From Flavobacteriaceae bacterium UBA5544 (lineage in GTDB: Bacteria; Bacteroidota; Bacteroidia; Flavobacteriales; Flavobacteriaceae): a stretch of DNA of 62,600 bases. The position numbers were made by a program, and so were the translations under genes. Below the pieces are notes generated by a model. The model did not search any database. It saw only the letters and a program-made list of their open reading frames with translations, and was not told the origin of the DNA. The stretch spans positions 1 to 62,600 of the forward strand of contig DINI01000001.1 in assembly GCA_002426755.1 (NCBI GenBank). The letters run 5' to 3'. This document shows, one piece after another, positions 1-7,608 of the stretch (position 1 is its first letter; each line of letters starts with the position of its first letter).

Positions 1-914
1 TCGACCACGTTACCAGGGCTTTCTCCTTTCAGCATTAAAATTTGTCCACCTACAGTTTCGTGGCCATCTTGGGTAAACGCACCATAACGCACTTGATTAC
101 CATAGCCTACTTTTTCGGCGACATCCCGTATTAAAACAGGGCTTCCGTTTTGTGTGGTTACAACTGTATTTTCCAAATCTTCAATGCTACGTGCCAAACC
201 TTCTCCACGAATGAAATTTGCTTGGTGGTTTTTTTCAATGTAAGCACCACCAGTATTGGCATTGTTGACTTTCAAGGCTTCAAAGACCTGATTCATTGTA
301 ATACCGAAACTTTTCAGCTTATTAGGATTTATTGCAACTTCATACTGTTTTACATAACCTCCAAAAGCATTGACCTCGACCACTCCGGGGACTAATGCCA
401 TTTGACGTTTTACAATCCAATCTTGGATGGTACGAAGCTCCATTGCATCGTATTTATCTTCGTAGCCCTCTTTTAATTTTAAGGTGTATTGGTAGATTTC
501 GCCCAGACCTGTAGTTATTGGTGCCATAAATGGCGTGCCGAAGCCTTCGGGGATTTCTCCAGCAACTTCGGTTAATTTCTCTTGTACCAATTGCCGGGGA
601 AGATAAGTGCCTGCCTCGTCCTTAAATACAATGGTAACCACGGACAGCCCAAAACGGGATACTGAACGCAGCTCGATAACGTCAGGAAGATTTGCCATTG
701 CCAATTCTACCGGATAGGTAACAAATTGCTCAATATCTTCAGTACCTAAATTTGGGGCCACTGTAATAACCTGTACTTGGTTGTTGGTAATATCGGGTAC
801 AGAACCCAGATTTATAGTGGCCATAGACCAAATGCCCGTACCTACAAGTGCCACTATAAAGAGCCCAATAATAAACTTGTTATTAATGGAAAATGAAATG
901 ATTTTGTTAATCAT
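1..914 (-). CDS. CusA/CzcA-type heavy-metal efflux RND transporter (5' part only)
   Basis: The reverse strand from the ATG at 914 reads MINKIISFSINNKFIIGLFI and stays open to the left edge, so only the N-terminal 304 residues are present. It has the first transmembrane helix of an RND pump, then the SVPDITNNQVQV and EQFVTYPVE segments and the porter-domain stretch, as in the CusA/CzcA heavy-metal subfamily. These inner-membrane proteins use proton influx to expel Cu/Ag or Co/Zn/Cd through a tripartite complex. The metal cannot be told from this part. The missing membrane-fusion and outer-membrane partners are probably to the left. It lies downstream of a His/Cys-rich small protein and inside a probable integrated element. 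Confidence 0.93.
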   Translation of the reverse strand, partial: MINKIISFSINNKFIIGLFIVALVGTGIWSMATINLGSVPDITNNQVQVITVAPNLGTEDIEQFVTYPVELAMANLPDVIELRSVSRFGLSVVTIVFKDEAGTYLPRQLVQEKLTEVAGEIPEGFGTPFMAPITTGLGEIYQYTLKLKEGYEDKYDAMELRTIQDWIVKRQMALVPGVVEVNAFGGYVKQYEVAINPNKLKSFGITMNQVFEALKVNNANTGGAYIEKNHQANFIRGEGLARSIEDLENTVVTTQNGSPVLIRDVAEKVGYGNQVRYGAFTQDGHETVGGQILMLKGESPGNVV

Positions 915-1033
915 AGAAAAAGTATTAATTCAATTTAAACATCGCAATGCAAAGAGGTGCAATACGTTTATGATGCGATACTTACTTTGAAAAGCATCAC
1001 GGTAGGATATAGCTATCCTAAAAAAAAACTGAA

Positions 1034-1429
1034 TTATACTTTAGGGGGTTGGAAAAGCGATTCCAGATATCTGGAAGTGAAGTTTACTTTATGTAAGTTA
1101 AACTGTTTTTTCTCTTCAAACTTTAGTCGATTGGTTAAAACCGAATTGTTGTTCGCAATAATTAATACTAAAGGGTGACAACATTGATGATGGGAATGGA
1201 CTGGTGTATTCTCCTTATCTGGGTTATTATGATGCCCTTCATTTTTTGCATCATTGTCAATGTAATCTTCAACTACATATTCAAGGAAAGAGTCTCCATA
1301 AACTTTATGGTCTTGATAATGGGTAATAATGCTTGAAATTTCTTTAATTGGTCCACAAAAGTCCATATCAATGCTAATTCCCTGAAAAAAGAATAAAATT
1401 GACATTGATATGTAAAAGAATATTTTCAT
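1034..1429 (-). CDS. Small exported His/Cys-rich protein upstream of the metal pump
   Basis: About 131 residues from the ATG at 1429; a TTG four codons upstream is also possible. A hydrophobic N-terminus (MKIFFYISMSILFFFQGI) suggests a signal peptide or anchor. The middle carries a metal-ligand-like cluster, HSHHQCCHP, and the protein ends in ESLFQPPKV. This layout resembles the small proteins often found ahead of CusA-type operons in Bacteroidota (the DUF6660-like group), but that assignment is from memory of the pattern. It is in the same orientation as the pump and ends about 120 bases before it, so a role in metal sensing or periplasmic metal handling is plausible but inferred. Confidence 0.6.
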   Translation of the reverse strand: MKIFFYISMSILFFFQGISIDMDFCGPIKEISSIITHYQDHKVYGDSFLEYVVEDYIDNDAKNEGHHNNPDKENTPVHSHHQCCHPLVLIIANNNSVLTNRLKFEEKKQFNLHKVNFTSRYLESLFQPPKV

Positions 1430-1523
1430 AAAGTTTGACAAAGATACAAATTAATCGATGCACAGGCTGTGCAAAGATTAATCAGCAGTATGAAATCAGA
1501 AATTAATCACACTATTTAATGTA

Positions 1524-1838
1524 TCATCTGCCTCTTTGTGGATGAAGTTTGTTTGATAGCGTATGGTTGTTGTGAAAGAAAAATGTCAATATAATTTTTA
1601 CAGCATTTGAATAGGAATTTGTAATAGGCTCTTTAACACCGCAATGAAATATTACAGAATTGGATGTGTGAAATAGGTTTTCAAATAACATTCTTGGGTA
1701 ATCGTCATTGTCCATAAGCCAATTCACGGTCTCATCTTCACTCTCAAAAGTTCGTGTTACACTATCATCTGGCTCAAGATTATTTACGAAGAAGGAAACT
1801 GTAGATTTACCATAGATACGTTGTTTATCTGAAAACAC
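1524..1838 (-). CDS. Hypothetical protein, possibly partial
   Basis: 104 codons from a GTG. I do not recognise the family. The frame stays open upstream of the GTG into the end of the preceding gene, with no ATG in the same frame, so the true start is uncertain and the 5' end may be lost. The composition is soluble, with an acidic stretch (FESEDETVNWLMDNDDYPRM) and a basic, His/Asn-containing C-terminus. It begins about 20 bases after the unknown gene at 1859-2764, in the same direction, and could be co-transcribed cargo of the integrated element. Both its reality and function are unsure. Confidence 0.35.
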   Translation of the reverse strand: MFSDKQRIYGKSTVSFFVNNLEPDDSVTRTFESEDETVNWLMDNDDYPRMLFENLFHTSNSVIFHCGVKEPITNSYSNAVKIILTFFFHNNHTLSNKLHPQRGR

Positions 1839-1858
1839 GTATTGCGTAACCTCATAAA

Positions 1859-2764
1859 TTAAAATGGCAATACTTGACTTGTAAATTCTTTGAATATTTC
1901 GCTCGCTAATGCCTTATCAAATGCCTTGGCTGTTACTAAATCGCCAAGTTTCGATTTTAATAATTGACCAAATGACTTTTTGCTCAAATGCGGAATGTCA
2001 TCGCGAAGCTCATCGAACTCGTCGAAAATAATTTGCTGTCCAAAACCTAAACCTTCAATTTTCGAGAGAACCTGTTTTATAAGTTCTTTCAGTTCCTCAT
2101 CGGAATTACTAATTTTGGAATAGTCCGTTGTCTGGGCTTTTCTTGATTGCTCAATGGCATATTTACCTTCCAATTTCAGTTTGGCATTTACATTCCTGCC
2201 ATTCATACATTCAATAAATCCTCGGTTTTCAAGCATTCTTCCATAGTCCCAATCTTCGCCACGACCGTTTAATTTAATTCCATTGCCTTCAAGAATCCAG
2301 TTAATAGAATGGTATTTACCATCTTTATAAAGGTCATATAGTTTTGAAAGTATTAGTTCGAGTATGCCTTCGGTGTCAAGATTTTGACGTTCATTCAAAT
2401 CAATTTCATCTGGCCTTACAATTGCATCTGAAATGAATAACATTTTCAAGTAGTAGTCAAGCCCGTTGATTTCATCTTTTAGGGCTTGAATTTCATTTTT
2501 AATTTTTTGGTCAGTCCCTAATTTAAAGCCAGTATTATATCCTCTTTGAGCTTTAAACTCATTTGCAAAATTTCTGTTTTCTGGTTCAAAAGATGCTCGA
2601 ACATAGCTAACAACAGTATTTTCCCAAGATTGTTTTTCTTCCTTAAAATTATTAAATTCATCTTCTGTTTTTGAAGACCTATATTTATCGACAATTGCAT
2701 TTCCAGTAGATACAAACCCATCGATTTCTTCTTTAAAATCTTCCCATTTTACCTTTATAATCAT
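1859..2764 (-). CDS. Unknown protein beside the integrase (element cargo)
   Basis: About 301 residues from the ATG at 2764 (MIIKVKWEDFKEEIDGF). A longer frame starts at 2836, but its first 24 residues are hydrophobic and lie against the integrase stop, so the shorter start is preferred. No signal peptide or membrane helix is seen. The protein is charged and mostly helical. A central block, KLYDLYKDGKYHSINWILE through LENRGFIECMNG to KLKLEGKYAIEQ, reads like a winged-helix module. The C-terminal third is helical (ELKELIKQVLSKIEGLGFG). It lies 100 bases downstream of the integrase in the same direction. I know no family for it; a defence or regulatory role would be a guess from position. Confidence 0.6.
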   Translation of the reverse strand: MIIKVKWEDFKEEIDGFVSTGNAIVDKYRSSKTEDEFNNFKEEKQSWENTVVSYVRASFEPENRNFANEFKAQRGYNTGFKLGTDQKIKNEIQALKDEINGLDYYLKMLFISDAIVRPDEIDLNERQNLDTEGILELILSKLYDLYKDGKYHSINWILEGNGIKLNGRGEDWDYGRMLENRGFIECMNGRNVNAKLKLEGKYAIEQSRKAQTTDYSKISNSDEELKELIKQVLSKIEGLGFGQQIIFDEFDELRDDIPHLSKKSFGQLLKSKLGDLVTAKAFDKALASEIFKEFTSQVLPF

Positions 2765-2863
2765 ACACACTATTTTAGTCTGTAAAGGTAGTGGAATGAA
2801 AATGCAAACTGTTAAAATCTCAATTGAAGATTTCAACAGTTAGTAAATGCTTATAAAATTTCA

Positions 2864-4084
2864 TCAACCAATTTTTGATTTGAGAAGCGCCATATCATCA
2901 CTCACTTTCCTCTCAACGACCCTTGCATAGATTTGTGTTGTGGATAGTTTGGTATGCCCTAATAATTTAGATACTGTCTCTATTGGAACACCATTGCTTA
3001 AAGTTACTGTGGTAGCAAAAGTATGGCGCGCCATATGAAAAGTCAGGTTTTTTTTGATACCACATAGGTCAGCGATTTCCTTTAAATAACTGTTCAATTT
3101 CTGATTAGATAACTTGGGCAAAAGATTGGATGTGTCATTGGTTCTATAATGGTCTTTGTATTTATCTATTAAGATTGCAGCTTTGGGTAATAGTGGAATT
3201 TTGAATGGTGCACCTGTTTTTACTCTTTCGGCCATTATCCAAGGACTACCATCTATACCCATTACAATATTATCTTCATTTAATTGTACAATGTCAACAT
3301 AAGAAATACCGGTGTAACAACTAAAAACAAATAAATCTTTCACAACCATAAGACGCTCTATGGAAGAAGACAAATCTTCAATACTTAATAATTCAAAATC
3401 TGTAAGGAAACCACGTTCTTTCTTTTCAATTTTCATTTTAAAATTGACAAACGGGTCTCTTTCAATCCATTTCATCCGATAGGCAAGAGTAACCATTCTG
3501 CGTAAACGCTTAATATGCTTCATTGCGGTATTATTGCCAATTTTAGATTGTCCGCTTTTAGGTACATACGACCGAAGAAAATCTTCAAAGCCCACGATAA
3601 AACCATATTCAAGATTGAAAAGTGGGATGTCTGTCAGTTTGTATTCCTTTAGAATATATTCCATCATATAACGTTGACTGGTCTTATATTGACCCATCGT
3701 ATTCCTATGCAACTTATGTTGCATCTTTTCATTGTAGTAATCAACAAGGTTTTGAAAGGAAAAACGTGTTTTATCTTCGCCTAAAAATTTGGCTTTGACC
3801 ATTTGGGAAGTGAAAGGCACTTCATCCCTCTTGAAATCTTCGTAAATCCTATATACTTTTGATTGTACTTCGTTCAAGTAAAGATTGAGAATACGGGAAT
3901 CCTTATCGGTCCCACTTGCTCTTTGTAGTTTTTCATCCCAAGTAGAAATATTGATTTTCTTCTTGAGACTAATGTTGACACGTTTACCGTTTAAGGTAAC
4001 CCGAATGTAGATATTTGCTTTGTTGTTTACAGCACGTTTTCCGTACACCCAAAACAATATTGAAAATGTTGATGAAGTTCGCAT
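2864..4084 (-). CDS. Tyrosine-type site-specific integrase
   Basis: 406 residues, the usual size for a Bacteroidota integrase. Residues 10-100 form the arm-binding N-terminus (VYGKRAVNNKANIYIRV), about 110-210 the SAM-like core-binding domain, and 225-400 the catalytic domain. Visible active-site elements are K289 in the hairpin, HMAR (H350, R353), LLGH (H377) and the nucleophile Y386 in TTQIYARV. The box-I motif reads CYTGISYVD, with Ser261 where most members have the first catalytic Arg, a substitution also known in the conjugative-transposon integrase IntDOT. It sits 231 bases from the 3' end of tRNA-Asp, the usual arrangement for an element integrated at a tRNA. Confidence 0.95.
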   Translation of the reverse strand: MRTSSTFSILFWVYGKRAVNNKANIYIRVTLNGKRVNISLKKKINISTWDEKLQRASGTDKDSRILNLYLNEVQSKVYRIYEDFKRDEVPFTSQMVKAKFLGEDKTRFSFQNLVDYYNEKMQHKLHRNTMGQYKTSQRYMMEYILKEYKLTDIPLFNLEYGFIVGFEDFLRSYVPKSGQSKIGNNTAMKHIKRLRRMVTLAYRMKWIERDPFVNFKMKIEKKERGFLTDFELLSIEDLSSSIERLMVVKDLFVFSCYTGISYVDIVQLNEDNIVMGIDGSPWIMAERVKTGAPFKIPLLPKAAILIDKYKDHYRTNDTSNLLPKLSNQKLNSYLKEIADLCGIKKNLTFHMARHTFATTVTLSNGVPIETVSKLLGHTKLSTTQIYARVVERKVSDDMALLKSKIG

Positions 4085-4165
4085 AATTGTCGTCTTTAAT
4101 GATTAAACATTTAGTGAGACGAAAGTCAAATCAACTATACTAACACCAGTAAGTTACGTCAATCT

Positions 4166-4199
4166 GTCAACATAATCGCAGATAAAAAAATATGTTGAC
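4166..4199. repeat. Inverted repeat between integrase gene and tRNA
   Basis: GTCAACATA (4166-4174) and TATGTTGAC (4191-4199) form a perfect 9-base inverted repeat separated by 16 AT-rich bases, upstream of the integrase start. A further GTCAA lies just to the left (4158-4162). This is where integrase arm-type sites or an operator controlling the integrase gene would be expected. The role is inferred from position only. Confidence 0.5.
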
Positions 4200-4256
4200 G
4201 ATTTGTGACCTTTTAGATGCAAATGATATGAAATTATATGATTGCCCTAAAAACAT

Positions 4257-4290
4257 AAAACCTTGCAAATCATAAGATTTACAAGGTTTT
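4257..4290 (-). terminator. Terminator after tRNA-Asp
   Basis: Arms of 15 bases with one mismatch (AAAACCTTG... and ...CAAGGTTTT) close on an ATAA loop. On the minus strand the hairpin follows the tRNA-Asp 3' end by about 25 bases and is followed by TTTT-rich DNA, as expected for a rho-independent terminator of the tRNA transcript. Confidence 0.7.
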
Positions 4291-4314
4291 GAGGAAATTT
4301 GATTTCCCATTTAG

Positions 4315-4388
4315 CGGTCTGGACGGGACTCGAACCCGCGACCTCCGCCGTGACAGGGCGGCATTCTAACCAACTGAACTACCAGACC
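4315..4388 (-). tRNA. tRNA-Asp (anticodon GTC)
   Basis: The reverse strand folds as a full cloverleaf: acceptor GGTCTGG pairs with CCAGACC, the D arm contains AGTTGGTTAGA, the anticodon loop reads CTGTCAC with anticodon GTC, and the T arm contains GGTTCGAACCC. The discriminator base is G and CCA is not encoded. Its 3' end points toward the integrase gene, making it the likely integration target. Confidence 0.96.
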
Positions 4389-4467
4389 GTGCATAATTGC
4401 GAGTGCAAATATACACTGCTATTTTAATATCGCAAATATTTTACCTCATTTTTTGCAAAATATTTGC

Positions 4468-5397
4468 TTATTTAAATTTACCTCGTTCTACCATGTAGGT
4501 TGTCAATATTTTATCAAAACCCCTGTTGATGTCTGCCTCCACGTATTTTATTTGATATTGACCACATTTAAGGCGCAATTCATCAAAATAGGCCTGCACG
4601 TTCTCTTCGTAGGTGTCTTTTATAGTATCGGAGTATAAATTGATGAACTCACCCGTTTCCACATCTATAAAGCGTTTTGGAGTGTTATCAAAATCAAACT
4701 TTAATTCCTTTTCCTTGTCAAACACATGAAACAAAACGACTTCATGCTTGTTATGTTTTAAATGGCGTAAAGCCTCAAAGAGTTTTGTATCATCAGTTGA
4801 GGTCTGAAACATATCTGAAAAAAAGAATATCAACGAACGACGATGGATATTTTCTGCTATTTGATGGAGATAGGTATAGGTTTCGGTTTGCTTATTGACA
4901 GGTTTAGAAATTACCACATTACTCAATTGCCCAAGCAACATCTGATGATGGCGCTCACTTCCCTTTTCAGGTGAATAAAAATCATACGCATCACTATAGA
5001 TACTTAAGCCGACGGCATCTCTTTGCTTTTTAAGAATGTGCATCAAACTTGCCGATGCCAATGCAGAGAAAGCAATTTTATTCAATTTACCTATCGAAAA
5101 CTCCTTCATCTGCGGATAATGCATAGAACTACTGTTATCGATAATTATGTGGCACCGTAGATTGGTTTCTTCATCATAACGTTTTGTAAACAACTTGTCG
5201 GTTTTGGCATATAATTTCCAATCGATATGCTTGGTACTTTCACCCTGATTGTAAATTTTATGTTCGGCAAACTCTGCCGAAAACCCATGGAAAGGACTTT
5301 TATGCATTCCCGCAATAAAACCCTCCACCACTTGTTTGGCGAGGAGTTCTAGGTTTTTGAAACCTCCAGTTTTATTGAGTTCTGCTTGTAAGTTCAT
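4468..5397 (-). CDS. DUF58 domain protein (MoxR-associated type)
   Basis: 309 residues, full length for the family. The diagnostic DUF58 core is at residues 50-80 (QGESTKHIDWKLYAKT, LFTKRYDEE). It is followed by a von Willebrand A-like fold whose metal site DNSSS is at residues 87-91. No membrane helix is seen, so the protein is probably cytoplasmic. In Bacteroidota such proteins normally lie next to a MoxR AAA+ ATPase and BatA/BatB-type proteins, and act in envelope stress or complex assembly. No MoxR gene is within the window, so it stands alone here. The family call is firm; the cellular role is unknown. Confidence 0.9.
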   Translation of the reverse strand: MNLQAELNKTGGFKNLELLAKQVVEGFIAGMHKSPFHGFSAEFAEHKIYNQGESTKHIDWKLYAKTDKLFTKRYDEETNLRCHIIIDNSSSMHYPQMKEFSIGKLNKIAFSALASASLMHILKKQRDAVGLSIYSDAYDFYSPEKGSERHHQMLLGQLSNVVISKPVNKQTETYTYLHQIAENIHRRSLIFFFSDMFQTSTDDTKLFEALRHLKHNKHEVVLFHVFDKEKELKFDFDNTPKRFIDVETGEFINLYSDTIKDTYEENVQAYFDELRLKCGQYQIKYVEADINRGFDKILTTYMVERGKFK

Positions 5398-5424
5398 TAT
5401 TAGATGTTAGGCCACTGCGCTTTA

Positions 5425-5507
5425 GAATCAAGAATCAAAACTCGCTTTAATAACGATACATATTTGTCTTGGTTCTTTGTTCTTGGTTCTCTATTCTTGA
5501 TTCTTTA
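5425..5507. repeat. 7-base-period tracts in inverted arrangement
   Basis: The left arm has two GAATCAA units (5425-5438). The right arm (5466-5507) has six consecutive 7-base units in exact register: GTCTTGG, TTCTTTG, TTCTTGG, TTCTCTA, TTCTTGA, TTCTTTA. The right arm is roughly the reverse complement of the left and ends on the clpP stop codon. The tract fills the gap between clpP and the DUF58 gene. Confidence 0.75.
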
Positions 5508-6053
5508 TTTTATAATCTTATCTACAATCCCATATTCAACAGATTCTTCAGCGCCCATCCAATGGTCACGGTTGAAGTCTTTCATCACTTTTTCGATGGA
5601 TTGCCCACAGTTTTCTGCCAATAAGCGCGCGCTCAATTCTTTGGTTTTTAATATCTCCTGTGCAGTGATTTCAATGTCACTGGCAACACCTCTAGCTCCT
5701 CCACTAGGCTGGTGAATCATGACACGGGCATGAGGTTGGATGAAACGTTTGCCTTTTTCACCAGCCGAAAGTAAAATTGATCCCATAGAAGCAGCAAAGC
5801 CGGTACAAATAGTTGACACATCGCTTTTTAATGATTTCATACAATCATAAATTGCAAAGCCTGATGTTACATAACCTCCAGGGCTATTGATGTATAAATG
5901 TATGTCTTTGGTTTCCAATGCATCGAGGTACATCAATCGGTCTATCACATGCTTTGCAGACTTATCATCCACTTGTCCCCAAAGGAATACTTTACGCTCT
6001 TCTATCAATTTGCTATCAATAGCATCTTGTATTTTTGTTTTATTACTCATCAT
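5505..6053 (-). CDS. clpP: ATP-dependent Clp protease proteolytic subunit
   Basis: 182 residues. The catalytic triad of the S14 family is intact: Ser89 in GFAASMGS, His114 in RVMIHQPSGG and Asp163 in NRDHW. The handle region and YINSPGG strand are also present. It is shorter than the classical ClpP (about 190-230 residues), with almost no leader before the axial loop. No clpX lies beside it, so it may be a second ClpP paralogue; elsewhere in Bacteroidota clpP usually neighbours tig and clpX. The ATG at 6050 directly follows the one at 6053; either could be used. It would form the tetradecameric peptidase that degrades unfolded proteins fed by a Clp ATPase. Confidence 0.93.
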   Translation of the reverse strand: MMSNKTKIQDAIDSKLIEERKVFLWGQVDDKSAKHVIDRLMYLDALETKDIHLYINSPGGYVTSGFAIYDCMKSLKSDVSTICTGFAASMGSILLSAGEKGKRFIQPHARVMIHQPSGGARGVASDIEITAQEILKTKELSARLLAENCGQSIEKVMKDFNRDHWMGAEESVEYGIVDKIIK

Positions 6054-6070
6054 TCTAAATTTTTCTCTAA

Positions 6071-6104
6071 AATAAAAAAAGGTTTACCAATATGGCAAAC
6101 CTTT
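6071..6104 (-). terminator. Terminator of the HELGH protein gene
   Basis: AAAGGTTTGCC and its complement (6078-6088 and 6094-6104) form an 11-base stem around a short loop. On the minus strand it is followed by TTTTTTATTTT. It lies downstream of the gene ending at 6200 and just upstream of clpP, separating the two transcripts. Confidence 0.75.
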
Positions 6105-6199
6105 ATCATTTCTTTTGGATTAAAATGTTTTATTGAAAGCAATAAGTTTATTTAAATCCTCCGATTACGTTAGGTTATCTCATTGTTGTACAACTGCCA

Positions 6200-6898
6200 T
6201 CACGGCTTTTTTATATATTGGACAACAAAAGTGTCAAAATCGGGCAATGTTTGATCCTCATAGATTTCAATAAATTGTTTGAACTGCATATAGCCATAAG
6301 TATATGGGTTTTGGGTAGCTTCATCATAATGTTCTGTAAAGAATTCTTCTTTAGTTTTGCCTTCAGGAACTGGATTTTGAAGTTTGGATTCCAACTTCTT
6401 AATAAAATTGTAACATTGTTCCAAGTCTTTTTGATTGCCATGTTTTCTCCACCAAAGCATAGCCATGGTATTTGCAAAATATTCACCTTTATAGGATTGC
6501 TCCAGGTTTCCATCAATAACATCTTTGAATGCATGTCCCAGTTCATGCGGTAAATAGAAGCCATTAAAAAAAAGCCCGAACATTTTTTCCCCTTCATCTT
6601 TATTTCCCGTCATTTCCGTAAAGAAGTTTTTAAGTTCCGGCAATACTTGTTGCCAAAGCGGAAGGTGAATGTTTTTGTCAAACCCGTAGTAAATTAAAAA
6701 CGGACTTGTATCGAGCAGCGTTTTTCCATTGAATTGGAAATCTGGTTTTATTTTTTTGATGTCATCAATGAAATTATCTGAAATTTCATTGGCATCCTTA
6801 ACCAAAGCCGTTGAATCGGTATAGGTTTGGAACCATTGGTTTTGAGCTGTGCCATATAGCGCAGCCATCAAAAATAGCAAGGTGGTTGTTTTTTTCAT
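6200..6898 (-). CDS. Exported HELGH metallopeptidase-like protein
   Basis: 232 residues with a cleavable-looking signal peptide (KKTTTLLFLMAALYGTAQ, cut near residue 19), so it is exported. Residues 118-122 read HELGH, the HExxH zinc motif. Glu139 in GEYFAN, 17 residues later, could be the third ligand as in gluzincins. The rest is helical with many aromatic residues. No named family is recognised beyond the motif. It is a single-gene unit with its own terminator. I infer a zinc-dependent peptidase or an inactive relative acting in the periplasm or outside the cell; the substrate is unknown. Confidence 0.65.
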   Translation of the reverse strand: MKKTTTLLFLMAALYGTAQNQWFQTYTDSTALVKDANEISDNFIDDIKKIKPDFQFNGKTLLDTSPFLIYYGFDKNIHLPLWQQVLPELKNFFTEMTGNKDEGEKMFGLFFNGFYLPHELGHAFKDVIDGNLEQSYKGEYFANTMAMLWWRKHGNQKDLEQCYNFIKKLESKLQNPVPEGKTKEEFFTEHYDEATQNPYTYGYMQFKQFIEIYEDQTLPDFDTFVVQYIKKP

Positions 6899-6994
6899 TT
6901 TGTGCGGTGTTTAAATTTTATTATTTCTCGATACCAAGATAACTTCTTTTGATGGAGAAACTTTTAGCCAACTTTATATTCTTAAGTTTCAATT

Positions 6995-7591
6995 TCATTC
7001 CAACTCTAGAGCACCTTCCTCAAACCGCAAATTTATTTTATACACTTTTCCTGGAAAATTAGCATAGGCGGGAAAGTTGAACTTCCAATCTCCGCGAATA
7101 CTTTTACCAGTCATACCAACAAACAAAGGTGATTCTACCGGATAGGAAAAAGCATCTGAAGTATCGCTTACATAGTCTCCAGAAGGGATTATGCCGTCAG
7201 GATAGTTGTGTTCAATAACATCGGTATGGTTGGGATTGAAACGCAATGTGTTTTCGGGCACATATTGGTTGTCGCCTCCAAGTGCGCCCACCATGTATTT
7301 AAATTCGCCATTGTCCGACGGCATTGAGTAGGCATAATCCAATGCTTCGGCGTATGGATATTCCAAGTTCAATTCAATAAACACCTTTGCTGGATCGACC
7401 ACTATGGCATCCATATCAACCTCCAACGTTATAATATTATCACCCGGCGCGCCTGTAAAATTGGTAACCACATCGTAAACAAATGCTACGGTGCCTAAAG
7501 GGGAATCGTTATTGGAATCATCTTCCTTATTGCATGCAAAAAATAGCGTCAGCAAGCTGACTGCCAGAACTGTTTTAAAAATAGTTTTCAT
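6995..7591 (-). CDS. Lipoprotein of unknown function
   Basis: 198 residues. Residues 1-20 are a lipoprotein signal ending in the lipobox LFFAC. The following NKEDDSNNDS is the acidic/Asn-Ser linker common after the lipidated Cys in flavobacterial surface lipoproteins. The mature part is predicted all-beta, with short hydrophobic strands and many Gly/Pro turns. I recognise no domain. A second small lipoprotein gene lies directly upstream (stop 18 bases before this start), so the two are probably one operon of envelope lipoproteins. Confidence 0.75.
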   Translation of the reverse strand: MKTIFKTVLAVSLLTLFFACNKEDDSNNDSPLGTVAFVYDVVTNFTGAPGDNIITLEVDMDAIVVDPAKVFIELNLEYPYAEALDYAYSMPSDNGEFKYMVGALGGDNQYVPENTLRFNPNHTDVIEHNYPDGIIPSGDYVSDTSDAFSYPVESPLFVGMTGKSIRGDWKFNFPAYANFPGKVYKINLRFEEGALELE

Positions 7592-7608
7592 GATTTGAGA
7601 TATTAAAG

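Noticed and set aside
1006..1028. Hairpin AGGATA-TAGC-TATCCT next to a run of nine A
   Set aside because: On the minus strand, the direction of the flanking genes, the U run precedes the stem instead of following it, so it is not a terminator for them; no other role is supported.
5466..5507. Possible CRISPR-like array
   Set aside because: Units are only 7 bases, have no spacers, and no cas gene is in the window.
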